A stretch of 6,211 nt of DNA from CAYNFH01 sp964396385 (GCA_964396385.1 CAYNFH010000304.1:1-6211); one strand, 5' to 3'; counted from the stretch's first letter, positions 1 through 5,707 are shown. Translations and numbers: made by a program. The notes: a model not told the origin generated them from the sequence alone.

Positions 1-1
1 A

Positions 2-151
2 ATCGATATGAGCGAGAAGACGTTCGTGGTCGAAGTGACCGGCAGCACGGATAAGCTGGACAAGATCATGGACCTACTCTCCCCCTACGGCATCAAGGAG
101 ATGGTCCGCACGGGCGTCATCGCCATGGCCCGCGGCGCACGAACCGCGTAG
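2..151 (+). CDS. ilvN: Acetolactate synthase small (regulatory) subunit, C-terminal end (5' truncated)
   Basis: Only the last 49 codons are present; the gene begins outside the window and ends at TAG 149-151. The visible frame reads IDMSEKTFVVEVTGSTDKLD, then a stretch ending in SPYGIKEMVRTGVIAMARG. This is the characteristic end of the ACT-ACT-type small subunit of acetohydroxyacid synthase: the EVTG strand, a helix, the 'GIKE(L/M)VRTG' strand and a final 'ARG'. In the family this subunit binds the catalytic subunit IlvB in the cytoplasm, activates it and confers valine feedback inhibition; the catalytic gene would be expected just upstream. The ATG at 8 is internal, not a start, because the frame is open and family-like before it. 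Recognition rests on a short stretch, but the match is specific and fits the ilvC-leuA-leuC context downstream. Confidence 0.9.
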   Translation: MDMSEKTFVVEVTGSTDKLDKIMDLLSPYGIKEMVRTGVIAMARGARTA

Positions 152-155
152 ATGC

Positions 156-286
156 ATCACAGAGCACACAAAGGGCACAGAGAAAAACGCCTGAGGGGAC
201 AAGGAGATGAGCTTTTGAGGGGTCTGGATTCTTGTCGCGTCTCATCCCCTCATCAGAATCTCTGCTTCCTCTGCGAACTCTGTGGT
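156..286. repeat. Palindromic intergenic repeat-like element with 9-base-periodic CACAGAG arms
   Basis: The left arm (158-184) is three 9-base units: CACAGAGCA, CACAAAGGG, CACAGAGAA. The right arm (260-286) is three units of the complementary type: CTCTGCTTC, CTCTGCGAA, CTCTGTGGT. By hand alignment, 156-182 matches the reverse complement of 260-286 at 19 of 27 positions. Complementary segments also lie inside: TGAGGGG (192-198, again at 216-222) with CCCCTCA (246-252), GATGAG (206-211) with CTCATC (241-246), GACAAG (198-203) with CTTGTC (231-236), and GATTCT (227-232) with AGAATC (255-260). Several of these pairings exclude one another. The element fills nearly the whole gap between ilvN and the next gene. 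From general knowledge, CACAGAG-rich intergenic repeats occur in many bacterial genomes. No transposase is present, and only one copy is visible, so dispersed repetition is inferred. Confidence 0.6.
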
Positions 287-288
287 GA

Positions 289-768
289 ATGAACCCTCCT
301 ATGGAAGAGATGCGCGAGATTGTCACCATGGAGCAAGCGGAGCATCTGTTCCTGCTCCTGGCCATCGCGGGTCCTATCGTGGGCGCCGCGCTGGGGGCCA
401 TCGCCGGCGCGCGGAAGGGGCGGACGGGACCGGCCGCTCTCAAAGGGCTCTCTATCGGGCTGCTTGGAGTCCTGAACCTGATTCTGTGGAAGGTGTACAA
501 CGCGATCACGGATCATCTGGGGCTGGACACCGTTAAGAACCTGGTGGTGAACCTGGTCCTCTTCGTGGGGCTCGGCGCGGCAGCCGGGATCGCGTTTGGG
601 TACGCATCGCGCCTCAGGGTGGGGTTCGTGTCCGGGGGCGGTGAGCCGGGCAGCGGGCCGGCGGAAGACGGTGGGGCACCGGTCCACGCGGCGCCGTCGG
701 CGCCGCGTGCTGGATCCGGCGCAGCGAGGAGGGTTGAGGAATCGGAGGAGCCGCCGCGTGAGCCGTGA
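289..768 (+). CDS. Small three-helix membrane protein, unknown function
   Basis: I do not recognise a family for this 159-residue frame. Three hydrophobic segments are visible: about residues 19-41 (glycine/alanine-rich, with GPIVGAALGAIAG), 51-72 and 84-105. The positively charged loop ARKGRTG after the first segment and the arginines after the third suggest an N-out, C-in topology in the cytoplasmic membrane. Residues from about 115 onward are rich in Gly, Pro, Ala, Glu and Arg and look disordered. The start is uncertain. ATG 289 overlaps the end of the upstream repeat and has no good ribosome site. In-frame ATGs at 301, 310 and 328 also lack a clear one. The 328 start would give 146 residues beginning MEQAEHLF, closest to the first helix. 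The 3' end overlaps the phosphatase gene by 11 bases, so the two are probably co-translated. The protein is likely real, with function unknown. Confidence 0.68.
   Translation: MNPPMEEMREIVTMEQAEHLFLLLAIAGPIVGAALGAIAGARKGRTGPAALKGLSIGLLGVLNLILWKVYNAITDHLGLDTVKNLVVNLVLFVGLGAAAGIAFGYASRLRVGFVSGGGEPGSGPAEDGGAPVHAAPSAPRAGSGAARRVEESEEPPREP
744..750 (+). promoter_or_regulatory. Ribosome binding site of the HAD phosphatase gene
   Basis: GGAGGAG lies seven bases before GTG 758. This strong site decides the start, because the open frame extends back to an ATG at 596 without family-like sequence. It sits inside the end of the membrane-protein gene, which supports translational coupling. Confidence 0.8.
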
Positions 769-1423
769 ACGGCCCATCCGGGCGCTGCTGCTGGACCTGG
801 ACGGCACGCTCTGCGACACACATGAGCTGATCTACACCTGCGTGCGGGACACACTCCAGGAGCGCGCAGGGTTCGACTTTACGCGCGGTCACTGGCAGCG
901 AATGGTCGGGCTTCCGCTGCACGAGGTGTACGCGGCCTGCCAGCTCGAGCACCCGGACCTGCTTCCCGCGAATGAGCTGCTGACGGCGCACTACCGCGCG
1001 CTGCAGCGAGAGCGGGACCACGGAGTGAGGCTCTTTCCGGGCGTATTACAGGCTTTGGAGCGGCTGCGCGAACGGGGCGTGAAGCTGGCCGTGGTCACGA
1101 CGAAGCACGTGGAAGCGGCGACCCGCACCCTCCATAGAACCGGTCTGGACCGGCTGCTGGACGCGGTAGTGACCGGCGACCAGTGCCGGAGCTACAAGCC
1201 CCACCCTGAGCCGTACATAACTGGGGCGCAGCGGCTCGGAGTGCAGCCGGAGGAGTGCGCGGGCGTGGGAGACAGCCCGCACGATATCGTGTCGGCCCGG
1301 GAGGCGGGGGCGGTGACGGTCGCGGCGCTCTGGGGCACGCTGGATGCGGAAGCGGTAATAGCGGAGAAGCCGGACCGCGTGCTGTGGCGGCCGGAGGAGC
1401 TGGAGGGATTGGTGCGCGCATGA
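758..1423 (+). CDS. HAD-family hydrolase, phosphoglycolate phosphatase-like
   Basis: This 221-residue protein has the full set of haloacid dehalogenase motifs. Motif I is DLDGT at 13-17, with nucleophile D13 and acid/base D15. Motif II is VVTT at 112-115. Motif III is K147 in SYKPHPEPY, and motif IV is GVGDSPHD at 169-176 with D172 and D176. Residues about 20-90 form the helical cap (C1 type), as in phosphoglycolate phosphatase and the pyrophosphatase PpaX, and the length fits those subfamilies. The likely reaction is Mg-dependent cytoplasmic phosphate-ester hydrolysis; the substrate cannot be told from sequence. GTG 758 is chosen for its ribosome site and because the recognisable fold starts at once (PIRALLLDLDGT). 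The gene overlaps the membrane-protein gene by 11 bases and the methyltransferase start by four bases (ATGA). A housekeeping role in phosphoglycolate removal is possible but not shown. Confidence 0.9.
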   Translation: MSRERPIRALLLDLDGTLCDTHELIYTCVRDTLQERAGFDFTRGHWQRMVGLPLHEVYAACQLEHPDLLPANELLTAHYRALQRERDHGVRLFPGVLQALERLRERGVKLAVVTTKHVEAATRTLHRTGLDRLLDAVVTGDQCRSYKPHPEPYITGAQRLGVQPEECAGVGDSPHDIVSAREAGAVTVAALWGTLDAEAVIAEKPDRVLWRPEELEGLVRA

Positions 1424-2163
1424 CCCAGGCCGGCTGGCAGGTATGGCAGGACCCGGACGTAGCCGGGCGGTTCACGCGCATGCGGCGGGGCGGACTCCCG
1501 GGCGCGCAGGAGCAGTTGGAGGTGATGCTCCGGCTGCTCAAGCACGTGCACGCACCGCAGCTTAACGTGCTGGACCTGGGCTGCGGAGACGGCATCCTGC
1601 TCCAGACCATCATGGGCGCCTACCCTGTGCAGCGCGGAGTGGCGCTGGACGGCTCGCCCGCGATGCTGGAGAAGGCCGAAGTCCGGTTCCAGGACCTCGG
1701 CCTCTTCAGCGACCTGGTGGACTTCGTGGAGGCGGACTTCAACGATCCCGGGTGGACCGAGCGGCTGCCGGTGAAGCGGTTCGACGCGGTGGTCTCCGGC
1801 TTCGCCATCCACCACAGTGAGGACGCCCGGAAGCCGGTGCTGTACGGGGAGGTCTTCAGGCTGCTAAATCCCGGCGGCCTCTTTGTAAACGTGGAGCACG
1901 TCGCCAGCGCATCACCGCTGGGCGAGGAGCTGTTCGAGACGGCCTACGCGGAGAGCGTGGCCAGGTACCGCCAGTCCATAGGCGAGGAGGTAACGGCCGA
2001 GCAGGTGTTCGAGGAGCTGCGCTCCCGTCCCGACAAAGCGGCGAACCGCCTCGCTCCGGTCGGCACGCAGCTACAATGGATGCGCGAGATTGGGTTTGCC
2101 AACGTAGACTGTTACTGGAAGTACTTCGAGCTCGCCGTTCTGGCTGGCTACAGGCCGCGCTAG
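1420..2163 (+). CDS. Class I SAM-dependent methyltransferase
   Basis: A 247-residue protein with a Rossmann-type methyltransferase core. Motif I is VLDLGCGDG at 50-58, the SAM-binding glycine loop. The acidic end of strand 2 is D77 in VALDGS. The EADFND segment near residue 94 fits the adenine-contacting loop. Motif IV/V is FDAVVSGFAIHHSED at 111-125, and LLNPGGLFVN follows at about 139-148. The C-terminal part (REIGFANVDCYWKYFELAVLAG) carries the W/Y-rich end common in this Methyltransf_11/25-like group. The protein is soluble, with no signal peptide or membrane segment. The acceptor substrate is unknown. The start is ATG 1420, inside the ATGA overlap with the phosphatase stop. The frame stays open back to 1255, but that part lies within the phosphatase gene and is not family-like. 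A GGAGGGA at 1402-1408 lies somewhat far upstream, so coupling to the phosphatase gene is likely. Confidence 0.9.
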   Translation: MTQAGWQVWQDPDVAGRFTRMRRGGLPGAQEQLEVMLRLLKHVHAPQLNVLDLGCGDGILLQTIMGAYPVQRGVALDGSPAMLEKAEVRFQDLGLFSDLVDFVEADFNDPGWTERLPVKRFDAVVSGFAIHHSEDARKPVLYGEVFRLLNPGGLFVNVEHVASASPLGEELFETAYAESVARYRQSIGEEVTAEQVFEELRSRPDKAANRLAPVGTQLQWMREIGFANVDCYWKYFELAVLAGYRPR

Positions 2164-2171
2164 AAGCTTTC

Positions 2172-2177
2172 GGAGGG
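2172..2177 (+). promoter_or_regulatory. Ribosome binding site of the 140-residue hypothetical gene
   Basis: GGAGGG stands seven bases before GTG 2185, just after the methyltransferase stop. It is the main evidence that translation of this otherwise unrecognised frame starts here. Confidence 0.7.
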
Positions 2178-2184
2178 CCGCCCG

Positions 2185-2607
2185 GTGGAAGACACGGTCC
2201 GCATGGTCTTGCAGGAGCACTTACGCTTTGTGCGCAAGCTCGTGGACGCGGTTCCCGGCGAGGTTGAGATGGAGCGAGTCGAGGGAATGCTGATGGACCT
2301 CGACACTCGTACATCCAGTTTGCACGGGCTTGCTCCGTCGATGGAGGGGGGCCGGTCGAACCCATTATTGACGCAGGTTATCCAGGTGTCGCGGGACACT
2401 GCCGTAGTTAAGGCTAGAGCATTCGGGCTTCCTGTCTACTACATGGGGCAAGCGCACCGTGCCGATGAGGACGCCCCGGAAGGGGATGGCGGAGCGCCTG
2501 TGCCGTGCCGGACGCGGCCTCCATTGCCGGGGTTGCCGGCCGCCGACGCGAAGCCGATTCCGGACCCTTTGCACGATGAGGTAGACACAACGGACACTAA
2601 GCAGTAG
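2185..2607 (+). CDS. Hypothetical protein, unrecognised
   Basis: A 140-residue frame with no domain I can name. Residues 1-40 look helical and charged (EDTVRMVLQEHLRFVRKLVD, then an acidic helix), possibly a small helical bundle or coiled region. Residues 60-90 are more hydrophobic (LLTQVIQVSR, AFGLPVYYMG) and could form strands. From about 92 to the end the chain is rich in Pro, Asp, Gly and Glu and is probably disordered. No signal peptide or membrane helix is seen. GTG 2185 is supported by a GGAGGG site, 21 bases after the methyltransferase stop. Codon use is odd for this window: TTA, TTG, AGA, ACA, AGT, GTA and several GTT codons appear, whereas neighbours favour G or C in third positions. 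This may mean weak selection, recent acquisition or a fast-evolving gene. Its position just before a receiver gene suggests, without proving, a related role. Confidence 0.62.
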   Translation: MEDTVRMVLQEHLRFVRKLVDAVPGEVEMERVEGMLMDLDTRTSSLHGLAPSMEGGRSNPLLTQVIQVSRDTAVVKARAFGLPVYYMGQAHRADEDAPEGDGGAPVPCRTRPPLPGLPAADAKPIPDPLHDEVDTTDTKQ

Positions 2608-2609
2608 GC

Positions 2610-2625
2610 GGCGCGATGGCGCGCC
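2610..2625 (+). other. Short GC-rich hairpin between the hypothetical gene and the receiver gene
   Basis: GGCGCG (2610-2615) and CGCGCC (2620-2625) are perfectly complementary around an ATGG loop. The stem sits three bases after the stop of the upstream gene and seven bases before the receiver's ribosome site. No T-run follows, so it does not look like an intrinsic terminator. It might stabilise a message end or tune translation, or be a chance product of high GC. Confidence 0.35.
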
Positions 2626-2631
2626 CGCAGT

Positions 2632-2636
2632 GGAGG
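2632..2636 (+). promoter_or_regulatory. Ribosome binding site of the receiver gene
   Basis: GGAGG lies five bases before ATG 2642. It favours that start over the in-frame GTG at 2630, which overlaps the site itself. Confidence 0.75.
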
Positions 2637-2641
2637 TTCCC

Positions 2642-3031
2642 ATGCGGAAGCGGGTGCTGATTGTCGACGATGAGCCGCACGTGGCGACGCTGGTCGCCCG
2701 CAACTTGACGCAGTCCGGATACGAGACAGCGACCGCGCCGGACGGCCGGGAGGCGCTGAAGCTGCTGGACTCCTGGGGCCCGGACCTGATTGTGCTGGAC
2801 ATCATGATGCCGGAGATAGACGGCATGGAGGTCATCGAGATCCTGCGGGGAGATCCGCGAACGGTGGAGCTGCCGGTTGTGATCCTGACCGCCAAGTCCG
2901 AAGACGCGGACATCGCACGCGGTTGGGCGGCGGGCGCACATTGCTATATCACAAAGCCCTTCAGCCCGGAGGAGCTGGTGACGGTGGTAAACCGGATCCT
3001 GGATACGGTCAGTTCAGGCGGAGCAACATAA
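2642..3031 (+). CDS. Stand-alone response-regulator receiver domain protein (CheY-like)
   Basis: This 129-residue protein is one complete receiver domain. The acidic Mg-binding pair is D9-D10 (VLIVDDEP) and the phospho-acceptor aspartate is D53 in LIVLDIMMPEIDG. The conserved hydroxyl residue is T83 (VILTAK), the invariant lysine is K105 in TKPF, and Y102 sits at the usual aromatic switch position. All residues needed for phosphorylation are therefore present. Only about ten residues (DTVSSGGAT) follow the last helix, so there is no DNA-binding or enzymatic output domain. Such proteins act by binding partners, as CheY, Spo0F or DivK do. No histidine kinase is in the window. ATG 2642 is chosen from the GGAGG site. 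The gene ends 19 bases before ilvC and is probably co-transcribed with it; whether it affects BCAA synthesis is unknown. Confidence 0.93.
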   Translation: MRKRVLIVDDEPHVATLVARNLTQSGYETATAPDGREALKLLDSWGPDLIVLDIMMPEIDGMEVIEILRGDPRTVELPVVILTAKSEDADIARGWAAGAHCYITKPFSPEELVTVVNRILDTVSSGGAT

Positions 3032-3033
3032 CA

Positions 3034-3039
3034 AAGGAG
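3034..3039 (+). promoter_or_regulatory. Ribosome binding site of ilvC
   Basis: AAGGAG lies within the A-rich stretch AAAGGAGAGG, eleven bases before ATG 3051. It is among the strongest sites in the window, consistent with high translation of ilvC. Confidence 0.75.
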
Positions 3040-3050
3040 AGGCAAACTCG

Positions 3051-4112
3051 ATGCCTGCGAAGGTTTACTACGATAACGACGCCGATCTGGGGCTCCTGAA
3101 GGGCCGGAAGATCGCCGTGATTGGATACGGGAGCCAGGGGCACGCGCACGCGCTGAACCTGCGGGACAGCGGCATGGACGTGCGCGTGGGGCTGCGGCGC
3201 GGCAAGAGCTGGGACGCCGCCGAAAACGACGGGCTCAAGGTGCTCTCGGTGGCGGACGCCGTCCACGAAGCAGACATCACCATGGTGCTCGTCAACGATG
3301 AGTTCCAGTCCGCCCTCTACCAGGAGAGCATCAAGGACAACCTGCGGCCCGGCAACGCGCTGGCGTTTGGGCACGGCTTCAATATCCACTTTGGGCAGGT
3401 CGTGCCGCCGAAGGAGATCGACGTGTTCATGGTCGCCCCCAAGGGGCCTGGGCACCTGGTCCGGCGCGTCTACACGGAGGGCAAAGGCGTGCCGTGCCTT
3501 ATCGCCATCCAGCAGGATGCCACCGGGCATGCGAGGGAGTTGGCGCTGGCGTATGCCCGCGGGATCGGCGGAACGCGCGCGGGCGTGCTTGAGACCACCT
3601 TCAAGGAGGAGACGGAAACCGACCTCTTTGGCGAGCAGGCCGTGCTCTGCGGCGGCGCGACCGCCCTGGTGAAGGCGGGATTCGAGACACTGGTAGAGGC
3701 CGGCTACCAGCCGGAGATCGCTTACTTCGAGTGCCTCCACGAGCTCAAGCTGATAGTGGACCTCATGTACGAGGCCGGCATCGCCGGCATGCGGTACTCC
3801 ATCTCCGACACCGCCCAGTACGGCGACATGACCCGCGGCCCGCGGCTCATTGACGATTCCGTACGCGGCCGGATGAAGGAGCTGCTGAAGGAGATCCAGC
3901 AGGGCGAGTTCGCGCGCGAGTGGATCCTGGAGAACCGCGCCAACCGGCCGGTCTTCAACGCGCTTGCGGCCCGCGACCGAGACCACCTTATCGAGCAGGT
4001 CGGCCGGCAGCTCCGCGCCATGATGAGCTGGGTCAAGCCTTCCGTGGCCGTGCAGCAGAAGGAAGAGACCCCGGTCAACCTGCGCGTGCAGAACCTGGAG
4101 TACCGGGAGTAG
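3051..4112 (+). CDS. ilvC: Ketol-acid reductoisomerase (NADP+), class I
   Basis: IlvC converts 2-acetolactate or 2-aceto-2-hydroxybutyrate to the dihydroxy acids of the valine and isoleucine pathways, by Mg-dependent alkyl migration and NADPH reduction in the cytoplasm. The N-terminal Rossmann domain shows GYGSQGHAHALNLRDSG (25-41) and a short cofactor loop, GLRRGKSW (47-54), whose R49 and S53 fit NADPH binding. The catalytic histidine is H108 in AFGHGFNIHF. Metal ligands are D191 and E195 in ETDLFGEQ and E227 and E231 in YFECLHEL, with S252 in the conserved SISDTA. The single knotted domain makes this the short class I form. At 353 residues it is longer than the usual 330 or so: about 24 residues follow MMSWVK. 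The ATG start has a strong ribosome site and the sequence begins family-like (KVYYDNDADLGLLKGRKIAV). LeuA follows after 25 bases. Confidence 0.98.
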   Translation: MPAKVYYDNDADLGLLKGRKIAVIGYGSQGHAHALNLRDSGMDVRVGLRRGKSWDAAENDGLKVLSVADAVHEADITMVLVNDEFQSALYQESIKDNLRPGNALAFGHGFNIHFGQVVPPKEIDVFMVAPKGPGHLVRRVYTEGKGVPCLIAIQQDATGHARELALAYARGIGGTRAGVLETTFKEETETDLFGEQAVLCGGATALVKAGFETLVEAGYQPEIAYFECLHELKLIVDLMYEAGIAGMRYSISDTAQYGDMTRGPRLIDDSVRGRMKELLKEIQQGEFAREWILENRANRPVFNALAARDRDHLIEQVGRQLRAMMSWVKPSVAVQQKEETPVNLRVQNLEYRE

Positions 4113-4137
4113 GCCTCATCCACAGGCAGGCGAAACC

Positions 4138-5685
4138 ATGGCAACCCGAATCTATATCTTCGACACCACCCTGCGCGATGGGGAGCAGTCTCCGGGGGCG
4201 TCCCTGAACGTCCACGAGAAGATCGAGATCGCGCGGCAGCTTGAGCGGCTGGGCGTGGACGTGATCGAGGCGGGCTTCCCCATCTCCTCGCCCGGCGATT
4301 TCCAGGCGGTCCAGGAGGTCTGCAAGGTGGTGAAGAGCGCCACTGTTTGCGGTCTCACGCGTGCCGTGCCGAAGGACATCGATGTGGCCGCCGACGCGCT
4401 GAAGAGGGCTAAGAGGCCGCGGATCCATACGGGGCTGGGCGTGTCGGATAGCCACCTTCAGCACAAGCTCAAGCTCACCCGTGAACAGGCCATGGAGCGC
4501 GGCGTCAACGCCGTCAAGCACGCCAAGAAGTACGTGGAGGACGTGGAGTACTTCCTGGAGGATTCCGGCCGCGCCGATCTGGACTACGTCTGCCAGGTGA
4601 TCGAGGCGGTGATCAAGGCAGGGGCGACCGTCATCAATATTCCGGACACCACAGGCTTCACCACGCCAGAGGAGTACGGCGCGCGGATCCGTGCGGTAAT
4701 GGAGCGTGTGCCCAATATCGACAAGGCCATCGTGTCGGTCCACTGCCACAACGATCTGGGTATGGCGGTCGCAAACTCGCTTGCCGGCGCGCTGAACGGC
4801 GCGCGGCAGATCGAGTGCACCGTGAACGGCATCGGCGAGCGGGCTGGCAACACGAGCCTGGAAGAAGTCGTGATGGCGATGAAGGTCCGGTCCGACTTCT
4901 TCGGCATGGAGACCGGCATCGTCACCCAGGAGATCTACAACACGAGCCGGATGGTCTCCAATCTCACCGGCATCCTGGTGCAGCCCAACAAGGCCATCAT
5001 TGGGGCGAACGCCTTTGCACACTCCTCCGGCATCCACCAGGACGGAGTGCTCAAGGAGCGCACGACCTACGAGATAATCGACCCACGTGAGGTAGGCATC
5101 CCGGAGAGCAAGATCCTGCTCACCGCCCGGTCGGGCCGTCACGCGCTCCAGCACCGCCTGGGCGAGCTGGGGTTCCACCTGAACGAGAACCAGCTCGACA
5201 AGGTGTATGAGCGGTTCCTGCAGGTGGCTGACCAGAAGAAGATGGTCTACGATGAGGATCTGGAGGCGATAGTCGCGGACGAGACCTCGGCGGTCCACGT
5301 GAGCTACGAGCTGCTCCACGTGCAGGTGAGCTGCGGCGACCACAGCATCCCCACCGCCACGGTGCAGCTCCGGGACCCGGACGGCCGGGTGCTGATCGAT
5401 TCGGACCACGGCACCGGTCCGGTGGACGCTATCTACCGCGCCATCAATCGTATTGTGAACGTGGAGAACGACCTGATCGAGTTCTCCATCCAGGCGGTGA
5501 CGCAGGGCATCGACGCGCTGGCGGAGGTGACCATCCGGATCCGCCAGGGCAACGACATCTATACCGGCCGGGCGGCGAACACCGACATCTGCGTCGCGAG
5601 CGCCCGCGCCTACATGCACGCGCTGAACCGGCTGCTGGACCGCGTGACCCACGCCGCCCAGGAGAAGACGCTGGAGCACGTGTGA
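4138..5685 (+). CDS. leuA: 2-isopropylmalate synthase
   Basis: LeuA condenses acetyl-CoA with 2-ketoisovalerate, the first committed step to leucine. The 515 residues match the usual bacterial length. The catalytic TIM barrel (about 4-275) begins with FDTTLRDGEQSPG, where R13 and D14 are active-site and metal residues. The other metal ligands are H202 and H204 in VHCHNDLG and N238 in GIGERAGNTS. The linker contains AFAHSSGIHQDG at 292-303. The C-terminal LeuA allosteric domain (about 387-515) ends with NTDICVASARAYMHALNRLL, where leucine feedback would act. RIHTGLGVSDSHLQHK (95-110) and VEYFLEDSGRAD (136-147) differ from the enterobacterial FIATS and FSxEDA forms, suggesting another LeuA subgroup. 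Citramalate synthase is the main alternative, but ilvC and leuC on either side favour isopropylmalate synthase. The ribosome site is weak (AGGCAGG, 4124-4130), so coupling to ilvC may matter. Confidence 0.96.
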   Translation: MATRIYIFDTTLRDGEQSPGASLNVHEKIEIARQLERLGVDVIEAGFPISSPGDFQAVQEVCKVVKSATVCGLTRAVPKDIDVAADALKRAKRPRIHTGLGVSDSHLQHKLKLTREQAMERGVNAVKHAKKYVEDVEYFLEDSGRADLDYVCQVIEAVIKAGATVINIPDTTGFTTPEEYGARIRAVMERVPNIDKAIVSVHCHNDLGMAVANSLAGALNGARQIECTVNGIGERAGNTSLEEVVMAMKVRSDFFGMETGIVTQEIYNTSRMVSNLTGILVQPNKAIIGANAFAHSSGIHQDGVLKERTTYEIIDPREVGIPESKILLTARSGRHALQHRLGELGFHLNENQLDKVYERFLQVADQKKMVYDEDLEAIVADETSAVHVSYELLHVQVSCGDHSIPTATVQLRDPDGRVLIDSDHGTGPVDAIYRAINRIVNVENDLIEFSIQAVTQGIDALAEVTIRIRQGNDIYTGRAANTDICVASARAYMHALNRLLDRVTHAAQEKTLEHV

Positions 5686-5692
5686 ATACCAT

Positions 5693-5698
5693 AGGAAG
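5693..5698 (+). promoter_or_regulatory. Ribosome binding site of leuC
   Basis: AGGAAG lies nine bases before ATG 5708, in the 22-base gap after leuA. Its spacing favours ATG 5708 over the in-frame ATG 5723. Confidence 0.6.
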
Positions 5699-5707
5699 TT
5701 GAGCCAA

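Noticed and set aside
117..290. Minus-strand frame through the repeat, with a Cys/Leu/Val-periodic peptide (VFLCALCVLCD)
   Set aside because: The periodic peptide comes from the 9-base repeat units read as three codons, a familiar false-gene signature, and the frame runs antisense to the membrane-protein gene.
156..290. CRISPR array or tRNA in the ilvN downstream gap
   Set aside because: The 9-base units are too short and continuous for repeats with spacers, and no cloverleaf or CCA-type tRNA pattern is visible.
596..757. Upstream extension of the phosphatase frame to ATG 596
   Set aside because: The extension is Arg-rich, not family-like, lies inside the membrane-protein gene, and a strong ribosome site marks GTG 758.
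1255..1419. Upstream extension of the methyltransferase frame to ATG 1255
   Set aside because: It is Gly/Arg-rich low-complexity sequence inside the phosphatase gene; the ATGA overlap at 1420 is a much better start.
309..2091. Shared 14-mer GATGCGCGAGATTG near 309 and 2078
   Set aside because: Both copies are in coding sequence encoding MREI; there is no flanking similarity, so this is chance or codon-driven.
2610..2625. Hairpin as a transcription terminator before the receiver gene
   Set aside because: There is no T-run after the stem, and a ribosome site and gene follow immediately in the same direction.
3009..3986. Antisense open frame of 325 codons across ilvC
   Set aside because: Same cause: it is the opposite strand of a certain gene, and its His/Val/Leu-rich composition is typical of such shadows.
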